The notes: generated by a model not told the origin, from the sequence alone. DNA of 64,000 nucleotides from Pseudothauera nasutitermitis (GCF_004801295.1 NZ_SSOC01000002.1:186001-250000), one strand, 5' to 3'. Positions 18,774-30,400 are shown, counted from the first letter of the stretch. Numbers and translations are program-made.

Positions 18774-20357
18774 TCAGATCATCATGCCGCGGATCATGTA
18801 GAACAGCATGGCGGCCAGCAGCGCCGACACCGGCACGGTGACCACCCAGGCGGCGGCGATGCGCAGCAGTTGCGAGCGCTTCACCAGTTCGCGCTTGTAG
18901 ACCTTGCGCAGGCCCTTGCGCTCGGTCTTCGACAGATGCAGCGGATCGACCACGTGCAGCTTGGCCCTGCGCTTCAGTTCGCGCAGCATCTCGCCCTTGC
19001 GCTCCACCGAGGCCTTGGCGAATTGCGCCAGGAAGGCATCCAGCACCTCCTGGTTGTCTTCCGGATGGTGCGCCTTGATCTCCGCCACCATGCGGTCGTA
19101 GTTGCGCTTGAGGTATTCGCGCAGGAAGCCCACGCCGAACACCCCGCCCACGGCGATGTGCGTGGAGCTCACCGGCAGGCCGAACTGGCTGGCGACGATG
19201 ACGGTGACCGAGGCGGCCATGGCGATACAGTAGGCGCGCATCTGGTCCAGTTCGGTGATTTCCGAGCCCACCGTGCGGATCAGCTTGGGGCCGTACAGCC
19301 CCAACCCCAGCGCGATGCCCAGCGCGCCGACCATCATCACCCAGAACGGCACCGGCGCCGTCGAGCTGGACTGCACACCGCCGTGGGAAACGATATCGAC
19401 GATGGCCGCCAGCGGCCCCACGGCGTTGGACACGTCGTTGGAGCCGTGCGCGAAGCTGAGCAGCGCAGCGGCGAAGATCAGCGGCGCGGTGAGCAGCTGG
19501 TTCACCGTTTCCTTCGAATTGCTCAACTGGCGCGAACGCCGCTCCACCAGCGGACGCACGATGAAGTACGCAGCCACCGCCAGCGCCAGGCCGATCAGCA
19601 GCGCGGCGCCGAAGCCCACCTTCCACATCCGCCCGAAGGCCTTCAGCAGCAGATAGGAGCCGAAGGCCCAGACCATCATCGCCACCAGCAGCGGCACCAT
19701 GCGGCGGGCCGCGGCGACCATGTCCGCCTGATAGGTGATGTTGCGCTTGATGAGATACAGGAAGGCTGCGGCGACGATGCCGCCGAGCAGCGGCGAAACC
19801 AGCCAGCTGGTGACGATGGAGCTCATCACCGGCCAGTTCACCACGTCGAAACCGCTGGCCGCCACGCCGGCGCCCAGCACCGCGCCGACGATGGAATGGG
19901 TGGTCGATACCGGTGCGCCGATGGCGGTGGCGATGTTCAGCCACAGCGCACCGGCCATCAGCGCCGCCAGCATCAACCAGACCATGGTGTTGGCGTCCGG
20001 AATGCCTGCCGGATCGATGATGCCGCTGCGGATCGTGCCGGTGACCTCGCCGCCGGCGATCAGCGCGCCGGCCATCTCGAAGATCGCCGCGATGGCCAGG
20101 GCGCCCCCCAGCGTCAGCGCCTTGGAGCCCACCGCCGGACCGACGTTGTTGGCCACGTCGTTGGCGCCGATGTTCATCGCCATGTAGCCGCCCAGCATGG
20201 CCGCGATCACCACCACCATGCTGACCTGGCCGTCGCCGCGCATCATGGCATACAGCATGACGCCGACCAGGAAGAGCAGGCCGGCGCCGAGTTTGAACAG
20301 TTCCGAGCGGCCGCGATCCGTCGCCCGCTCGATTTGATTGATGTGCTGAAGTTCCAC
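18774..20357 (-). CDS. pitA: PiT-family inorganic phosphate transporter
   Basis: Proton- or metal-coupled phosphate permease of the inner membrane. It is 527 aa with about ten helices. The two inverted PiT signatures are present: GANDVANNVGPAVG near residue 64 and HGSNDVSNAVGPLAA in the second half, along with two PVSTTH(S/I) motifs. A charged cytoplasmic loop rich in Arg/Lys precedes the last helix. No PhoB box was recognised in the 81-bp gap upstream, consistent with a constitutive low-affinity system. The symbol is by family; it could equally be called pit. Confidence 0.9.
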   Translation of the reverse strand: MELQHINQIERATDRGRSELFKLGAGLLFLVGVMLYAMMRGDGQVSMVVVIAAMLGGYMAMNIGANDVANNVGPAVGSKALTLGGALAIAAIFEMAGALIAGGEVTGTIRSGIIDPAGIPDANTMVWLMLAALMAGALWLNIATAIGAPVSTTHSIVGAVLGAGVAASGFDVVNWPVMSSIVTSWLVSPLLGGIVAAAFLYLIKRNITYQADMVAAARRMVPLLVAMMVWAFGSYLLLKAFGRMWKVGFGAALLIGLALAVAAYFIVRPLVERRSRQLSNSKETVNQLLTAPLIFAAALLSFAHGSNDVSNAVGPLAAIVDIVSHGGVQSSSTAPVPFWVMMVGALGIALGLGLYGPKLIRTVGSEITELDQMRAYCIAMAASVTVIVASQFGLPVSSTHIAVGGVFGVGFLREYLKRNYDRMVAEIKAHHPEDNQEVLDAFLAQFAKASVERKGEMLRELKRRAKLHVVDPLHLSKTERKGLRKVYKRELVKRSQLLRIAAAWVVTVPVSALLAAMLFYMIRGMMI

Positions 20358-20438
20358 GCGCCAACGCCCGTTTCCACGAAAGCGCGTATTGTTTCAGAAA
20401 TATATCTTTAACCCAAACGTAACATTGACCCCGCCGGC

Positions 20439-20795
20439 TCACAGCCGGTCGTACTTGTCCGCCCGGCCGCGGGCAGCCTCCACGGGATAGCGCCGGGCGT
20501 TGATTTCCAGCTTGCGGCGGGCCGCCCCGGCCAGATCGATTTCCAGCACGTCGGCCAGCCGGACAAGGTAGAGCAGCACGTCCGCCAGTTCCAGCGCCAC
20601 CGCCTCGCGGGTGTCGTCCGGCAGCGCGGCGGACTGCTCGGCGGTCAGCCACTGGAAATGCTCGATGACCTCGCCGGCCTCGCCGGAAAGCGCCATCGCC
20701 AGGTTCTTCGGCGTATGGAAAACCTCCCATTGGCGCTCGGCGGCGAATGCGCGCAGCACATCGCGCAGTTCGGTCAGGCTGTCGTCGGTGTTCAT
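20439..20795 (-). CDS. MazG-like nucleotide pyrophosphohydrolase
   Basis: A 118-aa all-alpha NTP pyrophosphatase of the RS21-C6/MazG-like type, probably a dNTP house-cleaning enzyme. The metal-binding pairs are LSGEAGEVIEHFQWL (E-x-x-E) and ELADVLLYLVRL (E-x-x-D), and KNLAMAL precedes the first. The length matches single-domain members rather than full MazG. The ATG at 20795 overlaps the rlmJ stop (ATGA), so the two are co-translated. Substrate specificity cannot be read from the sequence. Confidence 0.85.
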   Translation of the reverse strand: MNTDDSLTELRDVLRAFAAERQWEVFHTPKNLAMALSGEAGEVIEHFQWLTAEQSAALPDDTREAVALELADVLLYLVRLADVLEIDLAGAARRKLEINARRYPVEAARGRADKYDRL

Positions 20796-21637
20796 GCGAT
20801 GCGATGCTCCAGATCGAAACCCGCCCCGTCGTCCTCGCTCAGCCGGTGCACCAGCCAGGGCAGCACGTTCTCCAGACGCTCGGGCAGCACCCAGGGCGGA
20901 TTGACCACGAACATGCCGCTGCCGAACATGCCGAAACCGTCGCGCGCCGGACGGCGCACCGTCAGCCGTACCTCCAGCCAGTTCTCCACCCCCAGCGCGG
21001 CCAGCCGCTCCGGTAACTGGCGGGCTTCCGGACACGCCAGCATGGGATACCACACCGCGAAGGTGCCGGTGGGAAAACGCTGCAGCGCATGCCCCAGCAC
21101 CTCCACAACGCGGCGGTAATCCTCCTTGACCTCGTAGGGCGGGTCCAGCAGCACCACCGCGCGCCGGGTGGGCGGCGGCAACAGGCCACGCAGGCCGGAA
21201 AAGCCATCCGCCTTGCGGATCAGCACACGCTCCTGCTCGCCGGCAAAGGTCTGGTGCAGCAACTCGGCATCGGCCGGGTGCAGTTCGAACAGGCGCATGC
21301 GGTCCTGCTCGCGCAGCCGGGTCATCGCCAGCGCCGGCGAACCGGGGTAGAAATTCAGCCGTCCATGCGGGTTGAACTGGCCTACCGCATCCACATAGGG
21401 CCGCAGTGCCTCCGGCAGATCCTCGGCCGCCCACAGGCGGTCGATGCCGCCCACATGCTCGGCGGTCTTCGCCGCCTGCTCGCTCTCCAGCGCGTAGCAG
21501 CCCGCCCCCGCGTGGGTGTCGATGTACCACCACGCCTTGTCCTTGCGGTTGAAGTAGTCGAGCAGCTCGATCAGCAGGTAATGCTTGAGCACATCGGCAT
21601 GATTGCCGGCATGGAAGGCGTGACGGTAACTGAGCAT
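20792..21637 (-). CDS. rlmJ: 23S rRNA (adenine2030-N6)-methyltransferase
   Basis: SAM-dependent base methyltransferase acting on 23S rRNA. It is 281 aa, as in the family. The N-terminus MLSYRHAFHAGNHADVLKH is the hallmark of RlmJ; IDTHAGAG binds SAM and LLDPPYE is the N6-adenine catalytic motif. The start at 21637 is set by this N-terminus; the open frame continues to 21955 without support. Followed by the mazG-like gene with a 4-bp overlap. Confidence 0.95.
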   Translation of the reverse strand: MLSYRHAFHAGNHADVLKHYLLIELLDYFNRKDKAWWYIDTHAGAGCYALESEQAAKTAEHVGGIDRLWAAEDLPEALRPYVDAVGQFNPHGRLNFYPGSPALAMTRLREQDRMRLFELHPADAELLHQTFAGEQERVLIRKADGFSGLRGLLPPPTRRAVVLLDPPYEVKEDYRRVVEVLGHALQRFPTGTFAVWYPMLACPEARQLPERLAALGVENWLEVRLTVRRPARDGFGMFGSGMFVVNPPWVLPERLENVLPWLVHRLSEDDGAGFDLEHRIA

Positions 21638-21794
21638 GAAAAGGTGCCTGCGGGCGAAGGGCGGTACGGAAACGATGCGCGCGATGTTAACACCGCGCTG
21701 CGGATCGCCCGGAAGTGCTTGATGCACCAACGTCTTTTGGCATTGCGCCCGGAGCCGGGCCGGATATTCCCGGTACGCCCGGAGCCCGGCGGAT

Positions 21795-23159
21795 TCATCG
21801 TTCCCTGCCTGCCTCGTGCCAGGCTTTTTGCACTGGCGAGAGCAGATATTCCGCCACTGTCCGATTGCCCAAAAGGACTTCGGCGGTCGTCTGCATGCCC
21901 ACCGAAAGAGGGTACTTACGATCCTCCATTTCCAACACGGACTCCTCCAGCGCAATCAGTGCCTTGTAGCGCAGGGGCCGTTGTTCGGCCGTCACGCCGG
22001 CGTCGCGCGCCTCCTCCTCGCTTTGCGCGTCCGCGCTGACGAGTTCGACCGTACCGTGCCCCATGCCGTACTTCTGGAATGGATAAGGCGCAAATTTCAG
22101 CTTCACGGCCTGCCCAGGCCGAACGAAACCGATGTCCTGGTTCGACACCCAGATTTCGGCCCTCAGCCGCTCGCCTCCCGGCACCAGACTGGCAAGCACC
22201 GTTCCCGGCTGCACCACCGTACCCGCCGTATGCGTGGCAAGGTTCTTGATCACACCATCCTGCGGTGCCTTCAATTCCAGCAGAGCATGCCGATGGCGCT
22301 GCTTTTCGAGCTCCGTGGCGAGGCGATCAAACTGAATCCGTGTTTCGTTGCGCTCGGCATGCAACTGGCGCTGGTAATCCGCTTCAATCTGATGAAGTTT
22401 CTTTTCCGATTGCTCGATGGAAGCCTGCGCGGACGCAATCAAGTGAATCTGCGTGGCAAGCTCCTGCTCCTTTTCGATCCGTTCGCGCCGTTTTTCGCTG
22501 ACCATCAGTGGCCCGTAGAACCCTCTGCCGGCCAGTTGTTCGAATGCGCGTTCCTGTTCCACATAATGCGGCAGCACCGCTTCGAGCCGGATCTTCTGTT
22601 GTCTGGCGGCTGCCAGTTCCTGCTGCGCCTTCCGCAAACGGCTGCGTTCTTCTGCCAGGGCCGCCCCCAATGCCGCACGGTTGGCCAGGTACTGCGCGGC
22701 AACCTCCCCCGCCAAGGCCGGCGGAATCCCATCTCCCGCTTCGAATGGCTTGCCCGACAGTTCCGCATCGATACGCACCAGGGTCAACCGCTTGTTGGCA
22801 TGTTCCGCGGTCAGCGCATCCAGATCGGCTTCACTGGTCAGTGCGTCCATGCGCATCAGCACCTGCCCCGCACTGACCTGCTCGCCTTCCTGCACCAGGA
22901 TTTCCTTGATGATTCCGGCCTCTGCGGGCTGCACGATCTTCAGATAACTCGCGGGAACAAGCTTGCCTTCCGCGACAGCCACGATGTCCAGCCGGCCCAG
23001 CAAGGCCCACACAAGCAGAAAGCCGAGCAAGGCGGCCAGGCTCCACAGCACATGGCGCCCCAGTGGGTTCGGTGCAGTTCCTTGCAGACGGATAAGTGGC
23101 GGATGGAACGCTTGATAACCGGATGAGGATGCTTGCAGGATGGTTTTCAAAGGAGGCAC
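21795..23159 (-). CDS. HlyD-family type I secretion membrane fusion protein
   Basis: Periplasmic adaptor linking the ABC transporter to an outer-membrane channel. It is 454 aa with a short cytoplasmic N-terminus, one membrane helix (about 38-58), a biotinyl-lipoyl half-motif (VPASYLKIVQPAEAGIIKEI), long coiled coils (about 115-290) and a second lipoyl half (LLELKAPQDGVIKNL) before the beta-barrel. Start uncertain: the GTG at 23159 begins 2 nt after the glycosyltransferase stop, while a TTG at 23150 has AGGAG at an ideal spacing of 7. It is the last gene of the RTX locus. Confidence 0.9.
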   Translation of the reverse strand: MPPLKTILQASSSGYQAFHPPLIRLQGTAPNPLGRHVLWSLAALLGFLLVWALLGRLDIVAVAEGKLVPASYLKIVQPAEAGIIKEILVQEGEQVSAGQVLMRMDALTSEADLDALTAEHANKRLTLVRIDAELSGKPFEAGDGIPPALAGEVAAQYLANRAALGAALAEERSRLRKAQQELAAARQQKIRLEAVLPHYVEQERAFEQLAGRGFYGPLMVSEKRRERIEKEQELATQIHLIASAQASIEQSEKKLHQIEADYQRQLHAERNETRIQFDRLATELEKQRHRHALLELKAPQDGVIKNLATHTAGTVVQPGTVLASLVPGGERLRAEIWVSNQDIGFVRPGQAVKLKFAPYPFQKYGMGHGTVELVSADAQSEEEARDAGVTAEQRPLRYKALIALEESVLEMEDRKYPLSVGMQTTAEVLLGNRTVAEYLLSPVQKAWHEAGRER

Positions 23160-23161
23160 TC

Positions 23162-24400
23162 CTAAAAAATCGGAGCAGTTTCAAGCACGGCAGGCGGTAC
23201 CGGCTGATCCAGCAATCGGCGTTCAATGGCCGCCATCACGCCCTCGACGGACCGATCCGCAGAAAAACCCCGGTAGCGCCCACGGAACGCTTGCGCCGCA
23301 TGGCGATATTTCGGGCTCTCCATCAGATCCTCCAGATCATCGAGAACCGCCTCAGGTGTGGCCTGCCCATCGATCGAGCGCCCGGCGCCGAGGACTTCGA
23401 CACGGCGGGCAAGCAGCGCCTGCTCGACATGCCACGGGCGCAGGAGCAGAGGCACACCGGCAAGCAATGACTCGGATACAAAACCGCTGTTCCCGTAGCA
23501 GACGGCCAGATCCGCCTGCTTCAGCAACGGCAACACGGCAATTGGCGTAAGCGCGATGCGCAGGCGCTGTGTCGCCATTCGCCGGGCCATGCCGGCGGCC
23601 AACCCCGGCACAATGCACAGGACTTCGGCATCCAGACGCGCCAACGCACGCATGATGGCCATCGATCCGGGAATTTCGGGCCGCATGTAGGCCAGCACCC
23701 TGGAGCATCCCATACCCTCCGTTGCCCAGTTCACCCGCCGAGCTGCGGAAAGCGATCCGATCGGGCCGACATAGCACGCATTTGCCCTGCCGCCGTAATG
23801 GTCGAGTTCGACAAATGTATCCAGCACATCCTGCGCACCGAACAATGTACGCATGCGAACCGTCTGCGCGTATCCCGACATGCTCAAGGCACCGGCAACC
23901 ACTGCATCGAGCCGCGTTTCCGCCTCGATCAACGCAGTGTCGGGGATGCTCTCCCACGGACGAATAGACGGCCATGGAGATGCCACGGGCGGAATCGCAA
24001 AACCGGTACCGACCGCCAGATGCGGAAGCCCCCCCGTACGGGCGGCCAGCAAGGCCGTCGGCGCATGATCGGCAACGACAACGTCGGGGCGGGCAAGCGC
24101 CATCAATCCCTGCCACGCGACCAACCGGGCGGCCACATCCTCCGCCTTCGCGAATCCGCAGTGCGTCAGCACCTCTGCGTAGTTGACCGGTGGACGGGCT
24201 GGTGCTCGTTCGGCGGGTGCGAACGGCGCCGCCACGATGGTGATGCCCGGCAGCGGCGCACTGACCGTGGGAATCCTGACATCCCGAAGCGCCAGCACCA
24301 CATCGTGCCCGCGCAGGCGCAAGGCCTGCGCAAGGCGCAGACACCGGGCAAGGTGCCCGAAGGCACCGCCCAGTTCCCATGCGATCAGGACACGCGCCAT
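23162..24400 (-). CDS. GT1-type (UGT/MGT-like) glycosyltransferase
   Basis: A 412-aa GT-B fold enzyme. The N-terminal acceptor domain begins RVLIAWELGGAFGHLARCL, the C-terminal donor domain has VCYGNSGFVSESLLAGVPLL and ends its loop with HVEQ. This matches the GT1 donor signature (HGGxGT...EAL..GVP...DQ), although the usual HGG is replaced by CYGN. It lies between the RTX gene (17 bp upstream) and hlyD (2 bp downstream), so it belongs to the secretion operon. It may modify the RTX protein or a surface glycolipid; its sugar donor is unknown. An in-frame GTG directly precedes the ATG. Confidence 0.8.
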   Translation of the reverse strand: MARVLIAWELGGAFGHLARCLRLAQALRLRGHDVVLALRDVRIPTVSAPLPGITIVAAPFAPAERAPARPPVNYAEVLTHCGFAKAEDVAARLVAWQGLMALARPDVVVADHAPTALLAARTGGLPHLAVGTGFAIPPVASPWPSIRPWESIPDTALIEAETRLDAVVAGALSMSGYAQTVRMRTLFGAQDVLDTFVELDHYGGRANACYVGPIGSLSAARRVNWATEGMGCSRVLAYMRPEIPGSMAIMRALARLDAEVLCIVPGLAAGMARRMATQRLRIALTPIAVLPLLKQADLAVCYGNSGFVSESLLAGVPLLLRPWHVEQALLARRVEVLGAGRSIDGQATPEAVLDDLEDLMESPKYRHAAQAFRGRYRGFSADRSVEGVMAAIERRLLDQPVPPAVLETAPIF

Positions 24401-24416
24401 CACGCCCCCCGATTTC

Positions 24417-27400
24417 TCAGCACCGCAACCGCCCCAGCCCCTCGCGCAGGCCCGCGAAGCCTTTCAACTGCGTACCGCCACCCGCGAGCGAGAAGGCATC
24501 CACCCCGCCGCGCGCCTGTTGGGAGCTGCCATGCAGCAGACCGGCCAGGCCGGAAAGATCCGCGCCATGCTGCGGCTGGCTCCAGGCGGGCGCCCCCTGG
24601 CGTTCGGCGTCCATCCGGCCGAGCGCCTGCTGAAGCTGCGACCAATGCGTCTCGATGGATTTGCCAGTGCTGGTTCCAGAAGCACGCAGATCGTCCCATC
24701 CCTTCGCGGGCGCGTTCCATTGCTCGAACCAGCCCCTGTCCAGCCCGGGAACCTGTTTGTGCCCTGGAGAGGAATTCCGCTCGAAGCCATCAAAGAAACG
24801 TTCCAGGATTCCCTTATCCCCCCAGTGCTCCTGCCCTGCGCCAGAACCACCATGATGGCCCGAACCGAACCAGGGCAACGGCACGTCCGGGCAATTGCCC
24901 GCGCCCTCCTTGTCCTTCGGCAGAATGGTCGTGCTGCCGAAGTTCACCTTGAACGTATCGGCGGCCACGGAGCATTCGCCGTGCCCATCGCTCACGACGA
25001 CGCGTACTTCGATGCTGCTCTTGGCGTTGCCCGGCGCGGTGCCGCTGAACGTCCGGGTGGCCGCATCGAAGCGTAACCAGTCGGGCAGCGGCTTGCCGTT
25101 CTTGAGCGTGGCCGAGTAGGTGAGCGTATCGTTGCGATCCGGATCGAGGAAACTGCCGGCCGGCACCTGCCACGAGAAGGCCTTGCCCTTGGCAAGCTGC
25201 ACGTCCTGCAGGCTGCGCGCCAGGTACGGCGCGTCATTGGTCCCTTCGATGGTCACCGCCAGTTCGCCGGTGCTGCGCTCGGTGCCGTTGCTGGCCAGGT
25301 AGGAGAAGCGTTCCACCGCCGTCTCGCCCGCGCCCAGGCCCTGGACCTTGGAGGAGACATTGTTCAGCGTGTAGGTATAGGCCCCGTTGGGCAGCAGCGT
25401 GAGCCAGCCATATTCGCCACGGCGAGTGCCGGCATCGGCCACCGTGAGGCTGCCGCCTTGCGGATCCTGGTCGTTGGCCAGCACGTTGCCCCACGCGATC
25501 AGCCGGCAATCTTCGCTCACCGTGGCCCCATCCGGTGCCGTGATCGGCGCCGGATCGGCGGCGCCTTGAACCCGCAGCGCAAAGCGCTGGCTCGCCGTGG
25601 CACCGGCCAGATCCGTGGCGGTCACCACGATGCGGTAGTCGCCAGCCTGCGCGGAGGTGCCGCTGAAACCGCCGGTCTGTGCATCGAAGGACAGCCAATC
25701 CGGCAGCGGACTGCCATCGGCCATACTGGCCGTGTAGCTCAGTACGTCGCCCGCATCGATGTCCACAAAGGCGCCTTCGGGCAATTGCCAGAAAACGTCC
25801 GTGCCGGCCTCCGCCGTCTGGTCGGCGAGCGCCACGCCCACTTCGGGCGCGTCGTTGACGTTGGCCACCTCCAGCACGAAGGTCTGCACGGCGGAGGCCC
25901 CGGCCAAATCGGTCGCGGTAACGGTGATCCCCAGGTTGCCCACGGCGTCGTTGCCGGGCACACCGGAAAAGGTGCGCGTGGCTGCATCGAAGACCAGCCA
26001 CGCCGGCAGCGGCGAACCGTCGGCGCGCTGCGCCGACCAGTTCAACGCGTCGCCCGCATCCACGTCGTGGAAGGCGTCTTCCGGCAACGCGAACGCAAAA
26101 GCCTCATCCTCGGTGACCTGCCGGTCGACGAGAGGCGTGCCGGTTTGCGGCGCATCGTTGGTGTTGTGTACAACGAGGCGCAGCTTTTGCGTGGCCAGCA
26201 GGCCGTAGTCGCCCCACGCTTCCAGCACGATGTCCAGCCCACCGACGTCGTCGTTGTCCGGCGTGCCAAAGAACACCCCATGCTGCGCATCGAAGACGAG
26301 CCAGTCCGGCAGCGCGCCGCCGTCGGCCAGACGGGCGTGCAGCAGCCTGGCCTGACCGAACGGGCCATCCTGATCGAACACGGACAACTCCACGGTCTGC
26401 CGGTAGGGCGCATCCTCGACGGCCGCCGCCAGTTCCACGGTATTCACCCGAACGGGATCGCCACCGGCACCGATCAGCACCGGCAGCGCCGCCATCTCCC
26501 CGTCGTCGAAGCGCAGGGCGGTCACCGGCGGCGTGCCGTCCTGGGTCTTGGCCAGATAATCCGGAATGCGGATCGCATCGCCGGGACCGTAGCGCAGCAC
26601 CAGCGTGTCGCCGTCCCACTCGATCTCCAGGTCCGCCAGGGCGATGCCCGGTCCGAACACGATGAAATTGTCGCTGGGGCCGTCGAGGATGGTGTCGATG
26701 CCGTCGCCCCGGTTGAAGAAATAGCCATCGACGCCGTCGCCGCCGATCAGGGTGTCGTTGCCCGCGCCACCATGGAATTCATTGACGCCCGCGCCGCCGT
26801 CGAGCACGTCGTCCCCGTCATGGCCATACAGGCGGTCGTCCAGATTGGTGCCGGTCAGGGCGTTGCCCGCGTCGTCTCCCTCCACGGTGAAGCCCCACGA
26901 AACCAGTGTGGCGTACTCCACCACCGTGCCATCGCTGAACACAAAGGTATCCACCGCATGGCCGCCGCCCAGCACGTCCTGCGGGTTGAAACCCGACAGG
27001 CGCAGCACGTCGTCCTCTCCGCCATAGTGGATGAGCAGGAAGTGGCCGCCCTCGCCGTCGTCGGCGAAGCTCAGCCGCTCACGCAGCGCATCCGCCTCAA
27101 TGCCGGGGCCGAAGCGCACGGTGTTGCCGGCATCCGCCGTGGATACCTCCACGATGGTCACCTCGCCATCGCCCAGGTTCACGTCGTAGACGTCCTGCGT
27201 CTGCCCGTCGTAGCGCACCCCACGGGCGAGCAGTTCATCGAAGCTCAGCGTGATGCCCGGCCAGGACAGGTACACCTCCGCCACCGGCGCCGGCATACCC
27301 GGCATGCGCGGGTCGAAGCCGGCGAAGCGCACGCTGCCGCCGTCTTCGCCCAGGCGCAGCAGCAGGTCGTGGCCGTCGAATTCCAGGTACAGATCGTCCG

Positions 27401-30400
27401 CGCTCACGTCGCCGCTCAGTTCGAGGCGGTTGTGATCCTCGGCACGCCAGGTTTCGACGATGGTCGTTTCGGAAGTGTCCCCCTCATCGCCCTGACGGAT
27501 ACGGTAGGTGTCCGACCCCACGCCGCCCACCAGCAGATCCGAGCCACCGTTGCCGTTCAGCACATCGTCGCCCTCCCCGCCCACCAGCGTGTCGGCGTAC
27601 TGCGTGCCGTCCAGCCACCCGCCTTCGTCCCCGCCGAACTCGGTCCGGCCGGCAACCTCGATGGTGCTTGCGGCGATTTCCGTGCCGTCGGCAAAGCGGA
27701 TGACGTCCACCGAGCGGGTCTGCGTGGCGCGGTGAGGGGCGAAGCCCCGCAGGATCACGCGGTCGCCGGGGCTACCGGCGAACTCGATCACCAGGTCGCC
27801 GTCGCGTTCCGAGTAGATCAGATCCTCCGGCCGGATGCCTTCGCCGAACGCCAGGACGTTGGGGGCGTCGTCGAGGATGGTGCCGCCATAGTCGTAACCG
27901 CCGCCATAACCGCCATCCACCACGACCCCGCCGTATCCTCCTACATAAAGCAGGCGATGGTCGTCGTCGATGACCACCTCCTGGTCACCGGCCTGGTACA
28001 CATAGGTGTCGCCGCCCCATTCACCGTACAACTCGTCCCGGCCCGTGCCGCCGCGCAGCGTGTCCGCGCCCCAGCCGCCGTACAGCACGTCGTCGCCGGC
28101 CCCGCCGTCGAGCACGTCGTCGCCGTCCAGCCCCATCACGACATCGTTGCCGGCGCCCGCGTCGAGCACATCGCCCTCGGGGCTGCCGTACAGCACGTCG
28201 TCCCCGTCGGTGGGCGTATTGGCCGCCAGATTGGGGGTGGCGAAGAGGTCGCCCGTCTGTGCGTAAGCCACCGCTTCCAGCCCGCCGGCGGGCGCCGCCC
28301 GGCCGGTCAATTCAAAACCGGCGCCATCGAAAATCAGCGGGGATTCCACCGTGGCGACCGCCAGCGCCGCCACCTGCGCGCCGACCCAGGCGGCAAAGTC
28401 GAAGACGCGTGCCCTGCCCTCGGCGTCGATGAACTGAATACGCTCCAGGTCGCCCGGCAGGTCGTCTGCATGGACGCCATCCAGGGTGATCGAACCGCCG
28501 GTACCGCCGTCGATGGACAGCACCAGCCGCCCATCGGCATCGAAGGCGGCCGCGAGCATGGCCGGCTCGATGCCGACACCGAAGGACAGGGTGTCCCGCC
28601 CCTCGCCGGCCGTCACCACGTCGTGGCCGTCCCCATGATTGAACACGAACACGTCGTCGCCGGCCCCGCCGTTCAGTTCGTCGCCGCCCGCCTCGCCCGC
28701 GATCAGGGTGCCGCCGCCACCGGCATGCACGGTGTCGTTGCCGCTGCCGGCCGAGATGACGTTGCGCCCTCCCACCAGATACACGTAGTCGTCATTCGCG
28801 CCCGCACGCACGGTGATCGATTCACCGGTGTAGTCATAAATTCTGTCATCGGCCGCGCTGCCCAGCAGTACTGGGCCATCGCCCTGGTAGCGTTGTTGGT
28901 ACCCCATCAGGCCGCCATCCGCGCGTGCGATCATCTCTGCCAGCGTCAGTTCGGTGCCGTCGTCGAAGCGAAAGCGCTTGACCGCTCCACGGGCAAGGTC
29001 GTTCCAAGCCTCGTTGTGCAGCACCAGCGCGTCGTCCCCGCCAATGCCGACGACCATTTCCACGTAGCCGACGTCGCCAGTCTGATAACCCCAACTGCGC
29101 TCACCCAGTTGCACGGTAACGTCTTCCAGTCGGATGCCCGGCGCGAACAGCACCGTGTCTTCCGCCACCTGGGCGGAAGCGACAGACGCGAAATCCAGTT
29201 CGGAACCTCGTGCCAGAACATAGGTATTGCTGCCGGCACCGCCGTATAGCTCATCGCGGCCCGTGCCGCCGTCGAGCACGTCGTCGCCGTCTTCGCCGTA
29301 GAGCCGGTCGTTGCCCCCGCCGCCGATCAGCGTGTCGTTGCCCGCCCGGCCACGGATCGTGCTGTGCTTGTCCGTACCGATGAGCCGTTCATCCTCCGGC
29401 GAGCCGTACAGGATTTCCGAGTCGTCTTCCACGTTGAGCAAGGCCTGCACATCATTCGCGCTCAACGATGCGCCGTTGGCGAACTCAAAACGGTCGATGC
29501 GCTGCCAGGTGTTCAGCCAGCCATTGATCCGGATGGAATCGCCCGAAGCATTCACCGTGACGATGAGATCCCGACCCTCATGGCTGAAGCTCACGCCAAA
29601 GTGATCGATACCATCCTTGAAGACAATCTTCCCATAGCCATCTTCGATCACATCCTGCCCATCGCCGGTACCGAAGCGATAAGTGTGGTACCAACCTCCG
29701 CCGCCAATGAAACGGTCGTTCCCCGCACCGCCATCCAGTTCGGTCGCTTCATCACCCAGTACGATCACGTCATCGCCCGACGTACCGGCAACAGCCTGTA
29801 CAGCCAGTTCTTCCCGTCCCCATACTGTGCCATCGGCAAAACGCAGTTGCTCGATGCCGTAACCGTTGCCCCCCGAAGAGCGCCGGTCCTGCCTGCGCAC
29901 CACCACATTCGTGCCGTCGGGCAGAGTCACCACCATCCCGCCCTGTGCCGTCCAGCGCACGGACACGTCCTCGGGTCCGATCCCGGCAGCCAGTTCCAAA
30001 ATGTCTATCGCGCTTGGATCGTAGCCCTCCTCGATCACGTCCTGCCCATCGCCCAGGCCGATACGGTAAGTGTCGGAACCCTTGCCGCCGCGCAGCAAGT
30101 CGTTGCCCTGCCCGCCTTCCAGCGTGTCATTTCCGGCATGACCCGCCAGCGTATCGTTTCCTGCCGCCCCGACGATCAGATTGTCCCGCCCAGCAAAGCC
30201 GCTCAGCACCTCGTCCCCATCGCCGCCGATGAGCACTTGGGAGCGGATCGCCTCGGCATCCCACACGGTACCATCGGCAAAGACAATCTCTTCCACGGCA
30301 TAGCGGTTGCTGGCATTGAAATGGTTCTTCACCGTGATCGTCTCGCCGGTATCGCGGATCATCAGCACTAGGTCGTCCGACATCTGCCACGCATTTACCG

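Noticed and set aside
20358-20438. PhoB box upstream of the PiT transporter
   Set aside because: The AT-rich stretch before the gene has no pair of CTGTCAT-like direct repeats at 11-bp spacing.
25458-29249. Long plus-strand open frame (1,263 codons) opposite the RTX gene
   Set aside because: It is an antisense shadow of GC-rich RTX repeats: no ribosome binding site, no recognisable domain, and the minus-strand frame encodes unmistakable RTX motifs.
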